Source: Streptomyces sp. NRRL F-5135 (lineage in GTDB: Bacteria > Actinomycetota > Actinomycetes > Streptomycetales > Streptomycetaceae). From it: 64,000 bases of DNA. The stretch spans positions 1-64,000 of the forward strand of contig NZ_JOHR01000027.1 in assembly GCF_000719775.1 (NCBI RefSeq). The letters run 5' to 3'. A program made the translations under genes and the position numbers. Of this stretch, positions 25,510 to 33,973 are shown piece by piece; the first letter of the stretch is position 1, and every line of letters begins with the position of its first letter. The notes beneath the pieces were generated by a model, which saw only the letters and a program-made list of their open reading frames with translations, did not search any database and was not told where the DNA came from.

Positions 25510-25542
25510 GCCGCCGGCCCGGAGGTCTTCCGGGCCGGCGGC
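25510..25542 (-). terminator. Partial terminator/mRNA-stabilising hairpin between pstS and pstC
   Basis: GCCGCCGGCCCGGA at 25510-25523 pairs perfectly with TCCGGGCCGGCGGC at 25529-25542 over a 5-nt loop. The very stable 14-bp stem has no T-run after it. In this position it can end part of the transcripts after pstS and protect pstS mRNA, which fits the excess of binding protein that ABC importers need. Confidence 0.75.
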
Positions 25543-25543
25543 G

Positions 25544-25580
25544 TCACGAGAGGGCCCTGGTCAGGAGAGGGCCTTGGTCA
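25544..25580 (-). repeat. 17-bp tandem repeat with stops in three frames (pstS end)
   Basis: On the minus strand, units TGACCAAGGCCCTCTCC and TGACCAGGGCCCTCTCG follow, and a third TGA comes next. The first TGA is the pstS stop. TGA starts at 25580, 25563 and 25546 on the minus strand and covers all frames. The coding end GGCCTCTCC is part of the repeated unit. Confidence 0.9.
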
Positions 25581-26708
25581 GGAGAGGCCCTTCACGGTCT
25601 CGCGGACCTTGGCGTTGATCTCGGCGGGGATCGGCGCGTAACCGGCCTCCGAGAGCAGCTTCTGGCCGTCCTCGCTGGAGGTGTAGTTCAGGAAGGACTT
25701 GACCGCGGGCAGGGTCTCGGCCTTGTTGCCCTTGTCGCAGACGATCTCGTACGTCACGAGGACGATCGGGTAGGCGCCGTCGGCCTTGGTGGCGTAGTCG
25801 AGGTCGAGCGCCAGGTCCTTGCCGGTGCCCTTGATCTTGGCGGCGGCGATGGCCTTGGACGCGTTGGCCGAGGACGCCTCGACCGGCGCGCTGGCACCGG
25901 TGTCGATCTTGACCGTGGGGATCTTCTGCGAGGTGGCGTACGAGAGCTCGAAGTAACCGATCGAGCCGTCCACCTGCTTCACCTGCGTCGCCACGCCGGA
26001 GGATCCGGAGGCCGCCTGGCCGCCCGGGGCGGGCCACTTCTTCTCGGCCTCGTACTTCCAGTCCGAGGCGGCCGCGGCGCCCAGGTACTTGCCGAGGTTC
26101 TGGGTGGTGCCGGAGTCCTCGGAGCGGTGGAACGCCTGGATCTGCTTGTTCGGGAGCTTGGCGTCCGGGTTGAGCTTCTTGATCGCCTCGTCGTTCCAGT
26201 TCTTGATCTTGTTGTCGAAGATCTTGGCCAGCGTGGGGGCGTCCAGGACCAGGTTGTCCACGCCCTGCAGGTGGTAGCCGATCGCGATCGGGCCGCCGAC
26301 CATGGGCAGGTTGATGCCCTGGCCGCCCTTACAGGTCTGCTTCGACTCGGCGACCTCTTCGGGCTTGAGCGCCGAGTCGGAGCCCGCGAAGCCCACGGTG
26401 CCCTGGTTGAAGGCGACGATGCCCTCGCCGGACGACGAGGACTTGTAGTTGACCTCGACGCCGGTGCAGGTGGCCATGTAGTTCTTGACCCACAGGTCCA
26501 TCGCGTTCTTCTGCGCGCTGGAGCCGGACGCCCGCAGCTGGCCCTTGGCGTCCGCGCAGACCTCCTTGGAAGCCGCCGAGGCCTTGGTGCCCGAGTCGCC
26601 GGGTGCCGTGTTGTCGTCGGATCCGCACGCCGTGAGAACCAGGGCGCCGGAGACGGCGAGGGCACCGAGCGCGGTGGCGCGCAGCCCGTTCTTGCGCTGA
26701 AGCTTCAC
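25578..26708 (-). CDS. pstS: Phosphate-binding lipoprotein PstS
   Basis: Periplasm-equivalent binding protein of 376 aa, anchored by lipid. The signal peptide LGALAVSGALVLTACGSDD ends in the lipobox LTAC. The phosphate-binding motifs are RASGSSAQKNAMDLW, SSSSGEGIVAFNQGTVGFAGSD (as two parts) and HRSEDSGTTQNLGKYL. GTG start with GGAAGGA about nine bases upstream. A PHO box of two direct repeats lies about 140 bp upstream, so PhoR-PhoP control under phosphate limitation is expected. Confidence 0.96.
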   Translation of the reverse strand: MKLQRKNGLRATALGALAVSGALVLTACGSDDNTAPGDSGTKASAASKEVCADAKGQLRASGSSAQKNAMDLWVKNYMATCTGVEVNYKSSSSGEGIVAFNQGTVGFAGSDSALKPEEVAESKQTCKGGQGINLPMVGGPIAIGYHLQGVDNLVLDAPTLAKIFDNKIKNWNDEAIKKLNPDAKLPNKQIQAFHRSEDSGTTQNLGKYLGAAAASDWKYEAEKKWPAPGGQAASGSSGVATQVKQVDGSIGYFELSYATSQKIPTVKIDTGASAPVEASSANASKAIAAAKIKGTGKDLALDLDYATKADGAYPIVLVTYEIVCDKGNKAETLPAVKSFLNYTSSEDGQKLLSEAGYAPIPAEINAKVRETVKGLS

Positions 26709-26846
26709 TTCGGGTGTTCCTTCCAGGAGCCGCCGGTCTCTGCCTGTTGTACGGCGGCGTGCGTCGAGGTGGCTGGTGGCGGTGCTCGGTCCGTCACCTT
26801 GTGAGGCCGAAATTAGGCAGATCAGGTGAAGCCGCCGACGGGCGGG

Positions 26847-26864
26847 AGTGAACGGGAGGTGAAC
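26847..26864 (-). promoter_or_regulatory. PHO box (PhoP-binding direct repeats) upstream of pstS
   Basis: On the minus strand GTTCACC (26864-26858) and GTTCACT (26853-26847) are direct repeats exactly 11 nt apart, the spacing of the Streptomyces PhoP core site. A further TTCACCT lies about 23 nt downstream. The site points toward pstS and lies about 140-155 bp before its start codon. Confidence 0.88.
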
Positions 26865-26966
26865 CTCGACGGACACCTGGGTGTGTGGCCTTGCGGAACG
26901 GGCCTTCCGGGACGGCTCGGCCGGCCCCGGGCCCACGTGACCGGGCCGGGGCCGGGGGCCGAAGGG

Positions 26967-27392
26967 TCACTGCGCCGGGAGCGGCGTCCGCAGCAGCTCA
27001 TCGACCAGGAGCTTGTCCCTCTCTTGCGTCAGGCGTTGCGTTGCCGCGCTGGGGGGGAGCCAGAGGAGCCTGTCCACCTCGCGGTTCGGCTCGAAGGTGC
27101 CGCCGGTCGCCTCGGCCGCCCAGTAGCGGACCTCCTTGGGGCGGGCCTCCACCTCGTAACGCAGAGTGGGCAGTTCCGGGCCCAGGACGCATGTCATACC
27201 GGTCTCCTCCCGCACCTCGCGGACCGCCGCGTCCCGGGCGTGCTCGCCGCGCTTGAGCTTGCCCTTCGGGTGGGACCAGTCGTCGTACTTGGGGCGGTGG
27301 ACCAGCGCCAGTTCGATGCCGGAACCGGACGGGGCCCGGCGCCACAGGACGCAGCCCGCCGCCAGGACCTGCGCCCCGGGGGCTGCCGTCAT
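26967..27392 (-). CDS. NUDIX hydrolase
   Basis: Hydrolase of 141 aa. The complete Nudix box GX5EX7REUXEEXGU is present in GKLKRGEHARDAAVREVREE followed by TGM. HRPKYDDWSHPKGKL before it resembles the diphosphoinositol-polyphosphate or 8-oxo-dGTP type of MutT proteins linked to polyphosphate genes. The start overlaps the CHAD gene stop by 4 bp. With ppk and the CHAD gene it forms a three-gene operon. The substrate could be a nucleotide polyphosphate or inorganic polyphosphate-related compound. Confidence 0.92.
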   Translation of the reverse strand: MTAAPGAQVLAAGCVLWRRAPSGSGIELALVHRPKYDDWSHPKGKLKRGEHARDAAVREVREETGMTCVLGPELPTLRYEVEARPKEVRYWAAEATGGTFEPNREVDRLLWLPPSAATQRLTQERDKLLVDELLRTPLPAQ

Positions 27393-28882
27393 GGCTTTGT
27401 CACCGTCGCCTCCTGCCACACCCGCTGGAACGCGTACCGCGCCGCCTCCACCTCGTGGCGCTGGTCCGCGTGCAGGACGCCCAGCGCGTAGGCCGTCGCC
27501 GGGGCGATCCGGGGGGTGCGGGCCGCGTTCGCCGCGGCCGCCGCCGCCTCCGCCGCGTCGCGGTGCCGGTCCAGGGCCTGGCCCGCCACCGTCAGCACGG
27601 GGTCGGCCGTGCCCGCCGGGCACCAGATCTCCTGGGCGTAGCGGTGCAGCCGCAGCAGCTGCCGTACGTGGTGCCAGGGCGCGTCCTGCGTCTCGCCGTC
27701 CGCCGTCGTGGCCAGGCCGCTCACCAGGGCCTCCGCGTTGTACGGGTGCGCGGCGCGGGTCAGCGGGAGCGCGCTCACGGCGTCCAGCAGCCGGCGTTCG
27801 GCGTACCCGGCGGGCCCGGGCAGCAGCTCGGCGGCCGGCGCGCTCGCGATCGGGGCCAGCGGCACCTCGGAGGCGAGGACCGCCACCGAGTCCGCCACCG
27901 CGTGGAAGCGCGACGAGCCGAGCGCCTGGAGAGCGGCGGAGTGGGCGCGTGTCCTGGCCAGGGTGAGCCGGCGCTCCAGCAGCGCGCCGGCCCGGGAGGC
28001 CCCGACGGCCAGGGTTCCGGACGGGCCGGATGGCGGGCCGGATGGAGCGGATGGACCTGAAGGGCCGGACGGGCGGGACGGGATCGAGGTGCCGGAGGTG
28101 TCCGAAGGGCCGGGCGCGGCGGACGGCGCGGAAAATCCGCCCCGCGCGGACGGCCCGGCCGCGGTCTGCCGTTCCGTACGGCCGCCCCGTTCAGCCCGTT
28201 CGCCCCGCTCCCGTCCCGTACGGCCGCCGCCCGCGGACACCGGCACGGCCGCCGGTGCGGGGACGGGCGCCGGTACGGGGGGCGCGGGCACCGACAGCCG
28301 CGCCAGCGCCCCCATCAGCCGGTGCAGCCGGTTCGCGCACGCCTGTTCCTGGGCGAGCGTGCCGGTGAGCCAGCCCAGTTCCGTGACGAGCTGGTCGGCC
28401 CAGCCGGGGTCCAGCAGCGGCCGGAACGTGTGCAGCGCCCCGCCGATCCTGCGCGCCGAGCCGCGCAGCGAGCGCGCCGCCGACTCGGCCGCCGCGGCGT
28501 CCGCGCCGCTCTCCTCGTACAGCCGCACCCCGCGCAGGAAGTCACCGGCCCTGGCGTGCAGATAGCCCGCCAGGACCTCGCCCGCGGTGAGCCGGTCGCC
28601 CGCGGTCACCCGCTGGTCCTCCGGCGCCGGCGCGGGGCCGCCGCCACGGACGCCGGGCGTAAACCCGCCACCGGACGGCGCTCTCCCGGCGCCGCCCGGG
28701 GCGCGGGGATCGGAGCCGGGAGCCGAGCCGGGAGGGGAGCCCGCATCAGCGCCGGACCCGGCGGCCCCGTCGGGATCGGAGCCGGACCCACCGGCCCCCT
28801 GTCGCCCGGCGGTCCCACGACGGCCGGTGTCCGGGCGCCCGGAGCCGGGGCGACGGTCGGTGTCCACTTCATGGTGCTGCAC
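27389..28882 (-). CDS. CHAD domain protein, polyphosphate-associated
   Basis: Protein of 497 aa. A disordered Gly/Pro/Ser N-terminus of about 90 residues precedes two helical CHAD repeats (about 95-195 and 300-495) with the expected basic and His residues ([35 protein letters not shown]). A low-complexity insert of about 90 residues (Gly/Arg then Ser/Gly/Pro, with [12 protein letters not shown] repeats) separates the two halves. CHAD domains bind polyphosphate. The GTG start overlaps the end of ppk by 14 bp, so the gene is coupled to polyphosphate synthesis. Confidence 0.9.
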   Translation of the reverse strand: MQHHEVDTDRRPGSGRPDTGRRGTAGRQGAGGSGSDPDGAAGSGADAGSPPGSAPGSDPRAPGGAGRAPSGGGFTPGVRGGGPAPAPEDQRVTAGDRLTAGEVLAGYLHARAGDFLRGVRLYEESGADAAAAESAARSLRGSARRIGGALHTFRPLLDPGWADQLVTELGWLTGTLAQEQACANRLHRLMGALARLSVPAPPVPAPVPAPAAVPVSAGGGRTGRERGERAERGGRTERQTAAGPSARGGFSAPSAAPGPSDTSGTSIPSRPSGPSGPSAPSGPPSGPSGTLAVGASRAGALLERRLTLARTRAHSAALQALGSSRFHAVADSVAVLASEVPLAPIASAPAAELLPGPAGYAERRLLDAVSALPLTRAAHPYNAEALVSGLATTADGETQDAPWHHVRQLLRLHRYAQEIWCPAGTADPVLTVAGQALDRHRDAAEAAAAAANAARTPRIAPATAYALGVLHADQRHEVEAARYAFQRVWQEATVTKP

Positions 28883-31124
28883 GCCTGCGCCTCCGGGCGT
28901 CTATGAGCATTTCCTGTACGTGCCGCAGCGGCGATCCGTCCGCGTCCGTCGCGTGCCGGGTCCAGTTGCCGTCCGGGCCGAGGTGCCAGGAGGACGTGGA
29001 GTCGGACATCCCCGTGTCGAGCAGCCGGATCAGGGACGCGCGGTGCGCCGGGTCCACCACCCTGACCAGCGCTTCGATGCGGCGGTCGAGGTTGCGGTGC
29101 ATCATGTCCGCGCTGCCGATCCAGACCTCCGGCTCCCCGCCGTTGCCGAACGCGAAGATGCGCGAGTGCTCCAGGAACCGGCCGAGCACGGACCGTACCC
29201 GGATGTTCTCCGAGAGCCCCGGCACGCCCGGCCGCAGGGCGCAGATGCCCCGCACCCAGACGTCCACCGGCACCCCGGCCCGCGCGGCCCGGTAGCAGGC
29301 GTCGACGATCGCCTCGTCGACCATCGAGTTGACCTTGATGCGGACGTAGGCGGGGCGGCCCGCGCGGTGGTGCGCGATCTCCTTGTTGATCCGGGTGATC
29401 AGCCCGTCGCGCAGCGACTTCGGGGCGACGAGCAGCCGGCGGTAGGTCTCCCGGCGCGAGTAGCCGGACAGCCGGTTGAACAGGTCGGAGAGGTCCGCGC
29501 CGACCTGCGGGTCCGCGGTGAGCAGGCCGATGTCCTCGTACAGCCGGGCCGTCTTCGGGTGGTAGTTGCCCGTGCCGACGTGGCTGTAGCGGCGCAGCGT
29601 GTCGCCCTCCTGGCGGACCACCAGCGACAGCTTGCAGTGCGTCTTCAGCCCCACCAGGCCGTACACCACGTGGCAGCCGGACTCCTCCAGCTTGCGCGCC
29701 CATTTGATGTTGGCCTGCTCGTCGAAGCGGGCCTTGATCTCGACGAGGACGAGGACCTGCTTGCCCGAGTCGGCGGCGTCGATCAGCGCGTCGACGATCG
29801 GGGAGTCACCGGAGGTGCGGTACAGCGTCTGCTTGATCGCCAGCACGTCGGGATCGGCCGCGGCCTGCTCCAGGAACGCCTGGACGGAGGTCGAGAAGGA
29901 GTCGTACGGGTGGTGCAGCAGGACGTCCCGCTCGCGCAGCGCCCCGAATATGTCCGGCGCGGACGCCGACTCCACCTCGGCGAGGTCGCGGTGCGTGCCC
30001 GCGACGAACTTGGGGTACTTCAGCTCCGGCCGGTCCAGCGACGCGGTCCCGAAGAGCGCGGTCAGGTCCAGCGGGCCGGGCAGCGGATAGACCTCCGCGT
30101 CGGACACCTTCAGTTCGCGGACCAGCAGGTCGAGGACGTACGGGTCGATGGACTCCTCCACCTCCAGCCGTACGGGCGGGCCGAAGCGGCGCCGCATGAG
30201 CTCCTTCTCCAGCGCCTTGAGGAGGTTCTCGGCGTCGTCCTCCTCCACCTCCAGGTCCTCGTTCCGCGTGACCCGGAACATGTGGTGCGCGAGGACCTCC
30301 ATCCCGGGGAACAGCTCCTCCAGGTGCGCGGCTATGACGTCCTCCAGCGGCACGTACCGCTGCGGCGACGCCTCCAGGAAGCGGGACAGCAGCGGCGGCA
30401 CCTTCACCCGGGCGAAGTGGCGGTGGCCGGTCACCGGGTTGCGTACGACGACGGCCAGGTTGAGGGAGAGGCCGGAGATGTACGGGAACGGGTGCGCCGG
30501 GTCCACCGCCAGCGGTGTGAGGACGGGGAAGATCTGCTGCCGGAACAGCGTGAACAGACGCGCCTGCTCCTTCTCGGTCAGCTCGGGCCAGCGGATGATG
30601 TGGATGCCCTCGTCGGCCAGGGCCGGGGCGACGTCCTGCTGGTAGCAGGCCGCGTGCCGGGCCATGAGCTCGCGCGACCGGGTCCAGATCAGGTCCAGCA
30701 CCTCGCGCGGCTGGAGGCCGGAGGCGGAGCGGGTGGCGACGCCGGTCGCTATCCGGCGCTTGAGGCCGGCGACCCGGACCATGAAGAACTCGTCCAGGTT
30801 GGACGCGAAGATGGCGAGGAAGTTGGCCCGCTCCAGGAGCGGGGTCGCGGGATCCTCGGCGAGCTCCAGGACCCGCTCGTTGAACGCGAGCCAGCTGCGC
30901 TCGCGGTCCAGGAACCGCCCCAGCGGCAGCTCGCCGTCGCCCCCGGGGCCGGCGCCGTCCACCTCGTACGCGTCGAGGTCGGAGTCGAGATCGGGGGCCA
31001 GGCCGGAACGGGTGGCGCCGGCGGTGGCGACCGTGTGGGGGCGGTGCGCGGCTATGAAGCCCACGGACGGCTGCTGAGGGGGCTGGGGCTGCTGGACCGG
31101 TACCTCGGCGGGCTGCTGGCTCAT
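28869..31124 (-). CDS. ppk: Polyphosphate kinase 1
   Basis: Membrane-associated enzyme of about 751 aa that polymerises the gamma-phosphate of ATP into polyphosphate. The N-terminal domain begins at [19 protein letters not shown]. The middle part has [19 protein letters not shown], and the catalytic C-terminal half has [30 protein letters not shown] (autophosphorylated His) and [21 protein letters not shown] chose the ATG that gives [10 protein letters not shown] because the following [13 protein letters not shown] resembles Streptomyces PPKs. An ATG 111 bp upstream has no ribosome-binding site and lies inside a palindrome. The first gene of ppk-CHAD-NUDIX. Confidence 0.96.
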   Translation of the reverse strand: MSQQPAEVPVQQPQPPQQPSVGFIAAHRPHTVATAGATRSGLAPDLDSDLDAYEVDGAGPGGDGELPLGRFLDRERSWLAFNERVLELAEDPATPLLERANFLAIFASNLDEFFMVRVAGLKRRIATGVATRSASGLQPREVLDLIWTRSRELMARHAACYQQDVAPALADEGIHIIRWPELTEKEQARLFTLFRQQIFPVLTPLAVDPAHPFPYISGLSLNLAVVVRNPVTGHRHFARVKVPPLLSRFLEASPQRYVPLEDVIAAHLEELFPGMEVLAHHMFRVTRNEDLEVEEDDAENLLKALEKELMRRRFGPPVRLEVEESIDPYVLDLLVRELKVSDAEVYPLPGPLDLTALFGTASLDRPELKYPKFVAGTHRDLAEVESASAPDIFGALRERDVLLHHPYDSFSTSVQAFLEQAAADPDVLAIKQTLYRTSGDSPIVDALIDAADSGKQVLVLVEIKARFDEQANIKWARKLEESGCHVVYGLVGLKTHCKLSLVVRQEGDTLRRYSHVGTGNYHPKTARLYEDIGLLTADPQVGADLSDLFNRLSGYSRRETYRRLLVAPKSLRDGLITRINKEIAHHRAGRPAYVRIKVNSMVDEAIVDACYRAARAGVPVDVWVRGICALRPGVPGLSENIRVRSVLGRFLEHSRIFAFGNGGEPEVWIGSADMMHRNLDRRIEALVRVVDPAHRASLIRLLDTGMSDSTSSWHLGPDGNWTRHATDADGSPLRHVQEMLIDARRRRRAAP

Positions 31125-31231
31125 ATCCCCATTGTTCCGCGCGGACGGGACGACGGGCGCGTCGGAAAGGGCGGGGGTGAGGCGGAAGGGGCCGGTGCTC
31201 TTGCCGTTCGGTGTGGGGGGCACAGCGGGCT

Positions 31232-31265
31232 GCATTCAGAGAGACTTACAAGGGTGTCTGAATGC
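31232..31265. promoter_or_regulatory. Perfect 9-bp dyad upstream of ppk
   Basis: GCATTCAGA at 31232-31240 and TCTGAATGC at 31257-31265 are exact inverted repeats with a 16-bp spacer, about 110 bp before the ppk start. The sequence is AT-rich for this genome and looks like an operator or promoter-overlapping site. The binding protein is unknown. Confidence 0.6.
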
Positions 31266-31535
31266 CCGGTAACGGCGACATGACGTGAAGGAAAGCGGGA
31301 CGGGGCTCCCCGGGGGCGGGGCGGGCCTGATCCCCCGGGGGCGGAACGTGGCTCCCGCGGGCGGGGCCCGGCCTCCGGGGAGCCCCGCCCGCGGGGCGCG
31401 GTGCGTACACGGACACGACGTACGAGGTCAGCGTGGCGTACGTGGGCCAGCGGCGTTCGAGAACAGCGTGACGCATGTGGGTCGACGCGACGCACGCGGG
31501 TCGGTGCGGCGCGTGCGAGCGCTCCCCGGCTGCGG
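31266..31535. other. Intergenic region ppk / ABC permease
   Basis: Holds the distal ppk promoter region and the 3' flank of the ABC permease gene. CGGGGCTCCCCGG (31301-31313) pairs perfectly with CCGGGGAGCCCCG (31375-31387) across a 61-nt loop that contains further CCCCCGGGGG pairing. This is a possible terminator for the permease operon. No gene seen. Confidence 0.5.
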
Positions 31536-32555
31536 TCACCCCAGGCGGCGGACGATCCGGAACGCGGCGAACGCGGCGACCGCCGCCAGGGCCAGGACGA
31601 TGCCCGTCTCCACGAGCTGGAGGGGCCAGAAGTGGGCGGCGGGGTGGTAGTCGACGAAGTGGGTGAGCCCACCGCCGGCATCCGCGCACGGGGACAGGTC
31701 GATGGGTAGGCACTCCCCGTAGGACGCCCTGCGGCCGGACGGCGTCACCGCCCCCTGCTGGACGACCCAGGCGTTCTCCTCGAAGTACTGCTGCTTGCCC
31801 TCGGCGGTCACCGTCGGCCAGAGACGGCTGCGCAGGTACTGGTTGAAGAGCGCCAGGACCGACCCCACGGCGAGCAGGGCGAGGGACATGGCCACGACCG
31901 TACGGCGCGCCAGGAGGCCGATGAGCGCGCCGACCGCGATGCCGAACAGGGCGTACGCCACGGGCAGTGGTCCGAGCCCGGTGAATCCCAGCCGGTCGTA
32001 CCAGTTCAAGGGGTAGAGGCCCGCCGGAGCCGTGGCCTGGGCCCAGCGGAAGAGGACGACGGCCACGGACAGGAGGGCGACCGCCCACAGCGTCGGCACG
32101 GCGAGCCTCGCCGCGAGCCAGCGGGCCGGGGAGACGGACTGTGTCCAGGCGAGTTTGTACGTGCCGGACTCCAGCTCCCGGGCGATCACCGGGCCCGCGA
32201 CGAACGCGCCGACGAGCCCGGGCAGCACCAGCAGCGCGAGGCCCGCGTAGTTGAGGTACCGGCGGAGGTCGAACAGGCTGTCCACGAAGTAGCGGACGGT
32301 GTCCCCGCACTCCTGCGTGGTGCGTTCGACGGAGCAGCCGGTCCCCGCGAAGTCGGCGGCCACGGCGGCGGTGTGGCGCCACTGGTAGAACATGAGCGCG
32401 GCCGCCAGCACCAGGAGCGCGGGCAGCGCCCACAGCGTGAGGCGGTGCAGCCGTACGGTCACCAGGACCGGGCCGCGCGGGGCCGGTGGGCGCGGGGCCG
32501 GGTTGCCGGAGGCCGGGTCGCCCGGGGCCGGCGGGCGCAGGGTCGGAGCGCTCAT
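31536..32555 (-). CDS. ABC transporter permease of a GntR/ABC operon
   Basis: Integral membrane protein of 339 aa with about six helices after a Pro-rich N-terminus. The segment GPVIARELESGTYKLAWTQS is characteristic of permeases in YtrA-type GntR operons of Streptomyces. The large extracytoplasmic loops contain two Cys pairs (GTGCSVERTTQECGD, ECLPIDLSPCAD). Its ATG overlaps the ATPase stop by 4 bp. Confidence 0.85.
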   Translation of the reverse strand: MSAPTLRPPAPGDPASGNPAPRPPAPRGPVLVTVRLHRLTLWALPALLVLAAALMFYQWRHTAAVAADFAGTGCSVERTTQECGDTVRYFVDSLFDLRRYLNYAGLALLVLPGLVGAFVAGPVIARELESGTYKLAWTQSVSPARWLAARLAVPTLWAVALLSVAVVLFRWAQATAPAGLYPLNWYDRLGFTGLGPLPVAYALFGIAVGALIGLLARRTVVAMSLALLAVGSVLALFNQYLRSRLWPTVTAEGKQQYFEENAWVVQQGAVTPSGRRASYGECLPIDLSPCADAGGGLTHFVDYHPAAHFWPLQLVETGIVLALAAVAAFAAFRIVRRLG

Positions 32556-33466
32556 GCGGACACCGCCTTCCGGAGCGCGGCCGGCTCTGCCTCGGCGCTC
32601 GGGGTGAGCAGCGGCGGCGCGTCGGGGGAGCGCAGGTGCGACAGCAACAGTTCCTCCAGGGACGGGGCATGGGTCTGCCAGGTGTCGTCCAGCGGGCCGT
32701 CCGGCCGGACCAGCGCGGTGAGCTGCCGGCCCGTCGTACGGGACTCGACCACCGTGTGCGGTCCCAGGTCGCCCGCCGGCCCCGTCACCACGGTGTGGGC
32801 GGTGAGGATGTCGTCCACCTCGCCGCCGAGCCGTACCCGGCCGCCGTCCATCAGCAGCAGGTAGTCGCAGGCGTTCTCCAGCTCGGCGAGGATGTGCGAG
32901 GAGATCAGGACGGTGGTGCCGTGCTCCGCCGCGCCGCCCAGCAGGATGCCCATCAGCTGATGGCGGGCGAGCGGGTCGAGGTCGGCCATCGGCTCGTCCA
33001 GCAGGAGCAGTTCGGGCCGCTTGCCGAGGGCGAGGGCGAGGGCCACGCGGGTGCGCTGGCCGCCGGAGAGCGTACGGATCCGGGCGCCGCGGTCGAGCGT
33101 GCCGCCCTCGACGATCCGCTCGGCCGTCGCCGCGTCCCAGCGCCCGGGGTTCAGCGTGTGCCCCATGCGCAGCGTCTCGTCGACCGTCAACCGCGGGTAG
33201 AGCGGCTTTTCCTGGGCCACGTACGCGATGCGCTCGCGGGCGGCCGACGGGACGGCGCCGAGGGTACGGACCGAGCCCTCGGTGGGGAGCAGCAGCCCGG
33301 CCGCCTGGGCGAGCAGCGTGGACTTGCCCGCGCCGTTGGGGCCGACGAGCGCGCAGACGCGGCCCGTCGGTATCCGGAAGGAGCAGCCGCGCAGGGCCCA
33401 GCGCCCCTTCCATCGGGTTCCGTACCGTTGGCCGAGGCCGGTCGCCTCGATCGCCGAGCTTGTCAT
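32552..33466 (-). CDS. ABC transporter ATP-binding protein of a GntR/ABC operon
   Basis: ATPase of 304 aa. Walker A is GPNGAGKST, the Q-loop is YVAQEKPLYP, the signature is LSGGQRTRVALALAL, Walker B is LLLLDEP with MADLDPLARHQLMG, and the H-loop is ISSHILAELE. It overlaps both neighbours by 4 bp. In YtrA-type operons the regulator represses the transporter until an antibiotic or envelope signal is sensed. The substrate is unknown. Confidence 0.93.
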   Translation of the reverse strand: MTSSAIEATGLGQRYGTRWKGRWALRGCSFRIPTGRVCALVGPNGAGKSTLLAQAAGLLLPTEGSVRTLGAVPSAARERIAYVAQEKPLYPRLTVDETLRMGHTLNPGRWDAATAERIVEGGTLDRGARIRTLSGGQRTRVALALALGKRPELLLLDEPMADLDPLARHQLMGILLGGAAEHGTTVLISSHILAELENACDYLLLMDGGRVRLGGEVDDILTAHTVVTGPAGDLGPHTVVESRTTGRQLTALVRPDGPLDDTWQTHAPSLEELLLSHLRSPDAPPLLTPSAEAEPAALRKAVSA

Positions 33467-33879
33467 GCGCCATCCCCTTTGGATGTCTCGTCTTCGAATG
33501 CCTTGTCTTCGAATGTCTCGTCGATCACGGCTGTGAAGAGCGCGGTCACGTCGTCCTTCTCCATGCCTTCCGCCCGCGCGCGGGTCACCCAGGCGGCCAG
33601 TTCCGCCCGCAGGGCGCTGTCCGCCGAGCCGTGGCCGAGGGTGCCCCGTACGAACGTGCCGAGCCCGCGCCGGCCCTCGGCCAGGCCCTCGCGCTCCAGT
33701 TCGCGGTACGCCTTGAGCACGGTGTTGGGGTTGACGGCCGTTGCCTCGACCACCTCACGGGCGGTGGGCAGCTTGTCCCCGGGCTCCAGCAGGCCGAGGC
33801 GCAGGGCTTGTTTGGTCTGCTGGACGATCTGGAGATAGGTGGCGACGCCGCTGCGCCGGTCGATGCGGTACTCGATCAC
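33463..33879 (-). CDS. GntR-family regulator, YtrA subfamily
   Basis: Short GntR regulator of 138 aa. An N-terminal winged helix (YLQIVQQTKQALRLGLLEPG, TAREVVEATAVNPNTVLKAY) is followed by a short tail of about 60 residues with no large effector domain, as in YtrA. I chose the GTG giving MIEYRIDRRSG, with AAAGG nine bases upstream; a GTG three codons earlier sits directly on that site. First gene of the operon. A perfect dyad lies just upstream. Confidence 0.9.
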   Translation of the reverse strand: MIEYRIDRRSGVATYLQIVQQTKQALRLGLLEPGDKLPTAREVVEATAVNPNTVLKAYRELEREGLAEGRRGLGTFVRGTLGHGSADSALRAELAAWVTRARAEGMEKDDVTALFTAVIDETFEDKAFEDETSKGDGA

Positions 33880-33889
33880 CCCAAACACC

Positions 33890-33913
33890 CTTTCACTAGG
33901 TAAGTAGTGAAAG
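33890..33913. promoter_or_regulatory. GntR operator
   Basis: CTTTCACTA-GGTAAG-TAGTGAAAG, perfect 9-bp arms with a 6-bp spacer, directly upstream of the GntR gene start. It probably overlaps the operon promoter and serves autorepression. Confidence 0.8.
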
Positions 33914-33973
33914 CATGGCCGAGGGGAGGGGCGGCGTCAATGACGCCGCCCCTTATGCCCTGGAACGGGCGGG

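Noticed and set aside
28587..31283. 898-codon plus-strand frame opposite ppk
   Set aside because: Full antisense shadow of the strongly recognised ppk and CHAD genes.
31266..31300. PHO box upstream of ppk
   Set aside because: CTTCACG has two mismatches and no second repeat 11 nt away.
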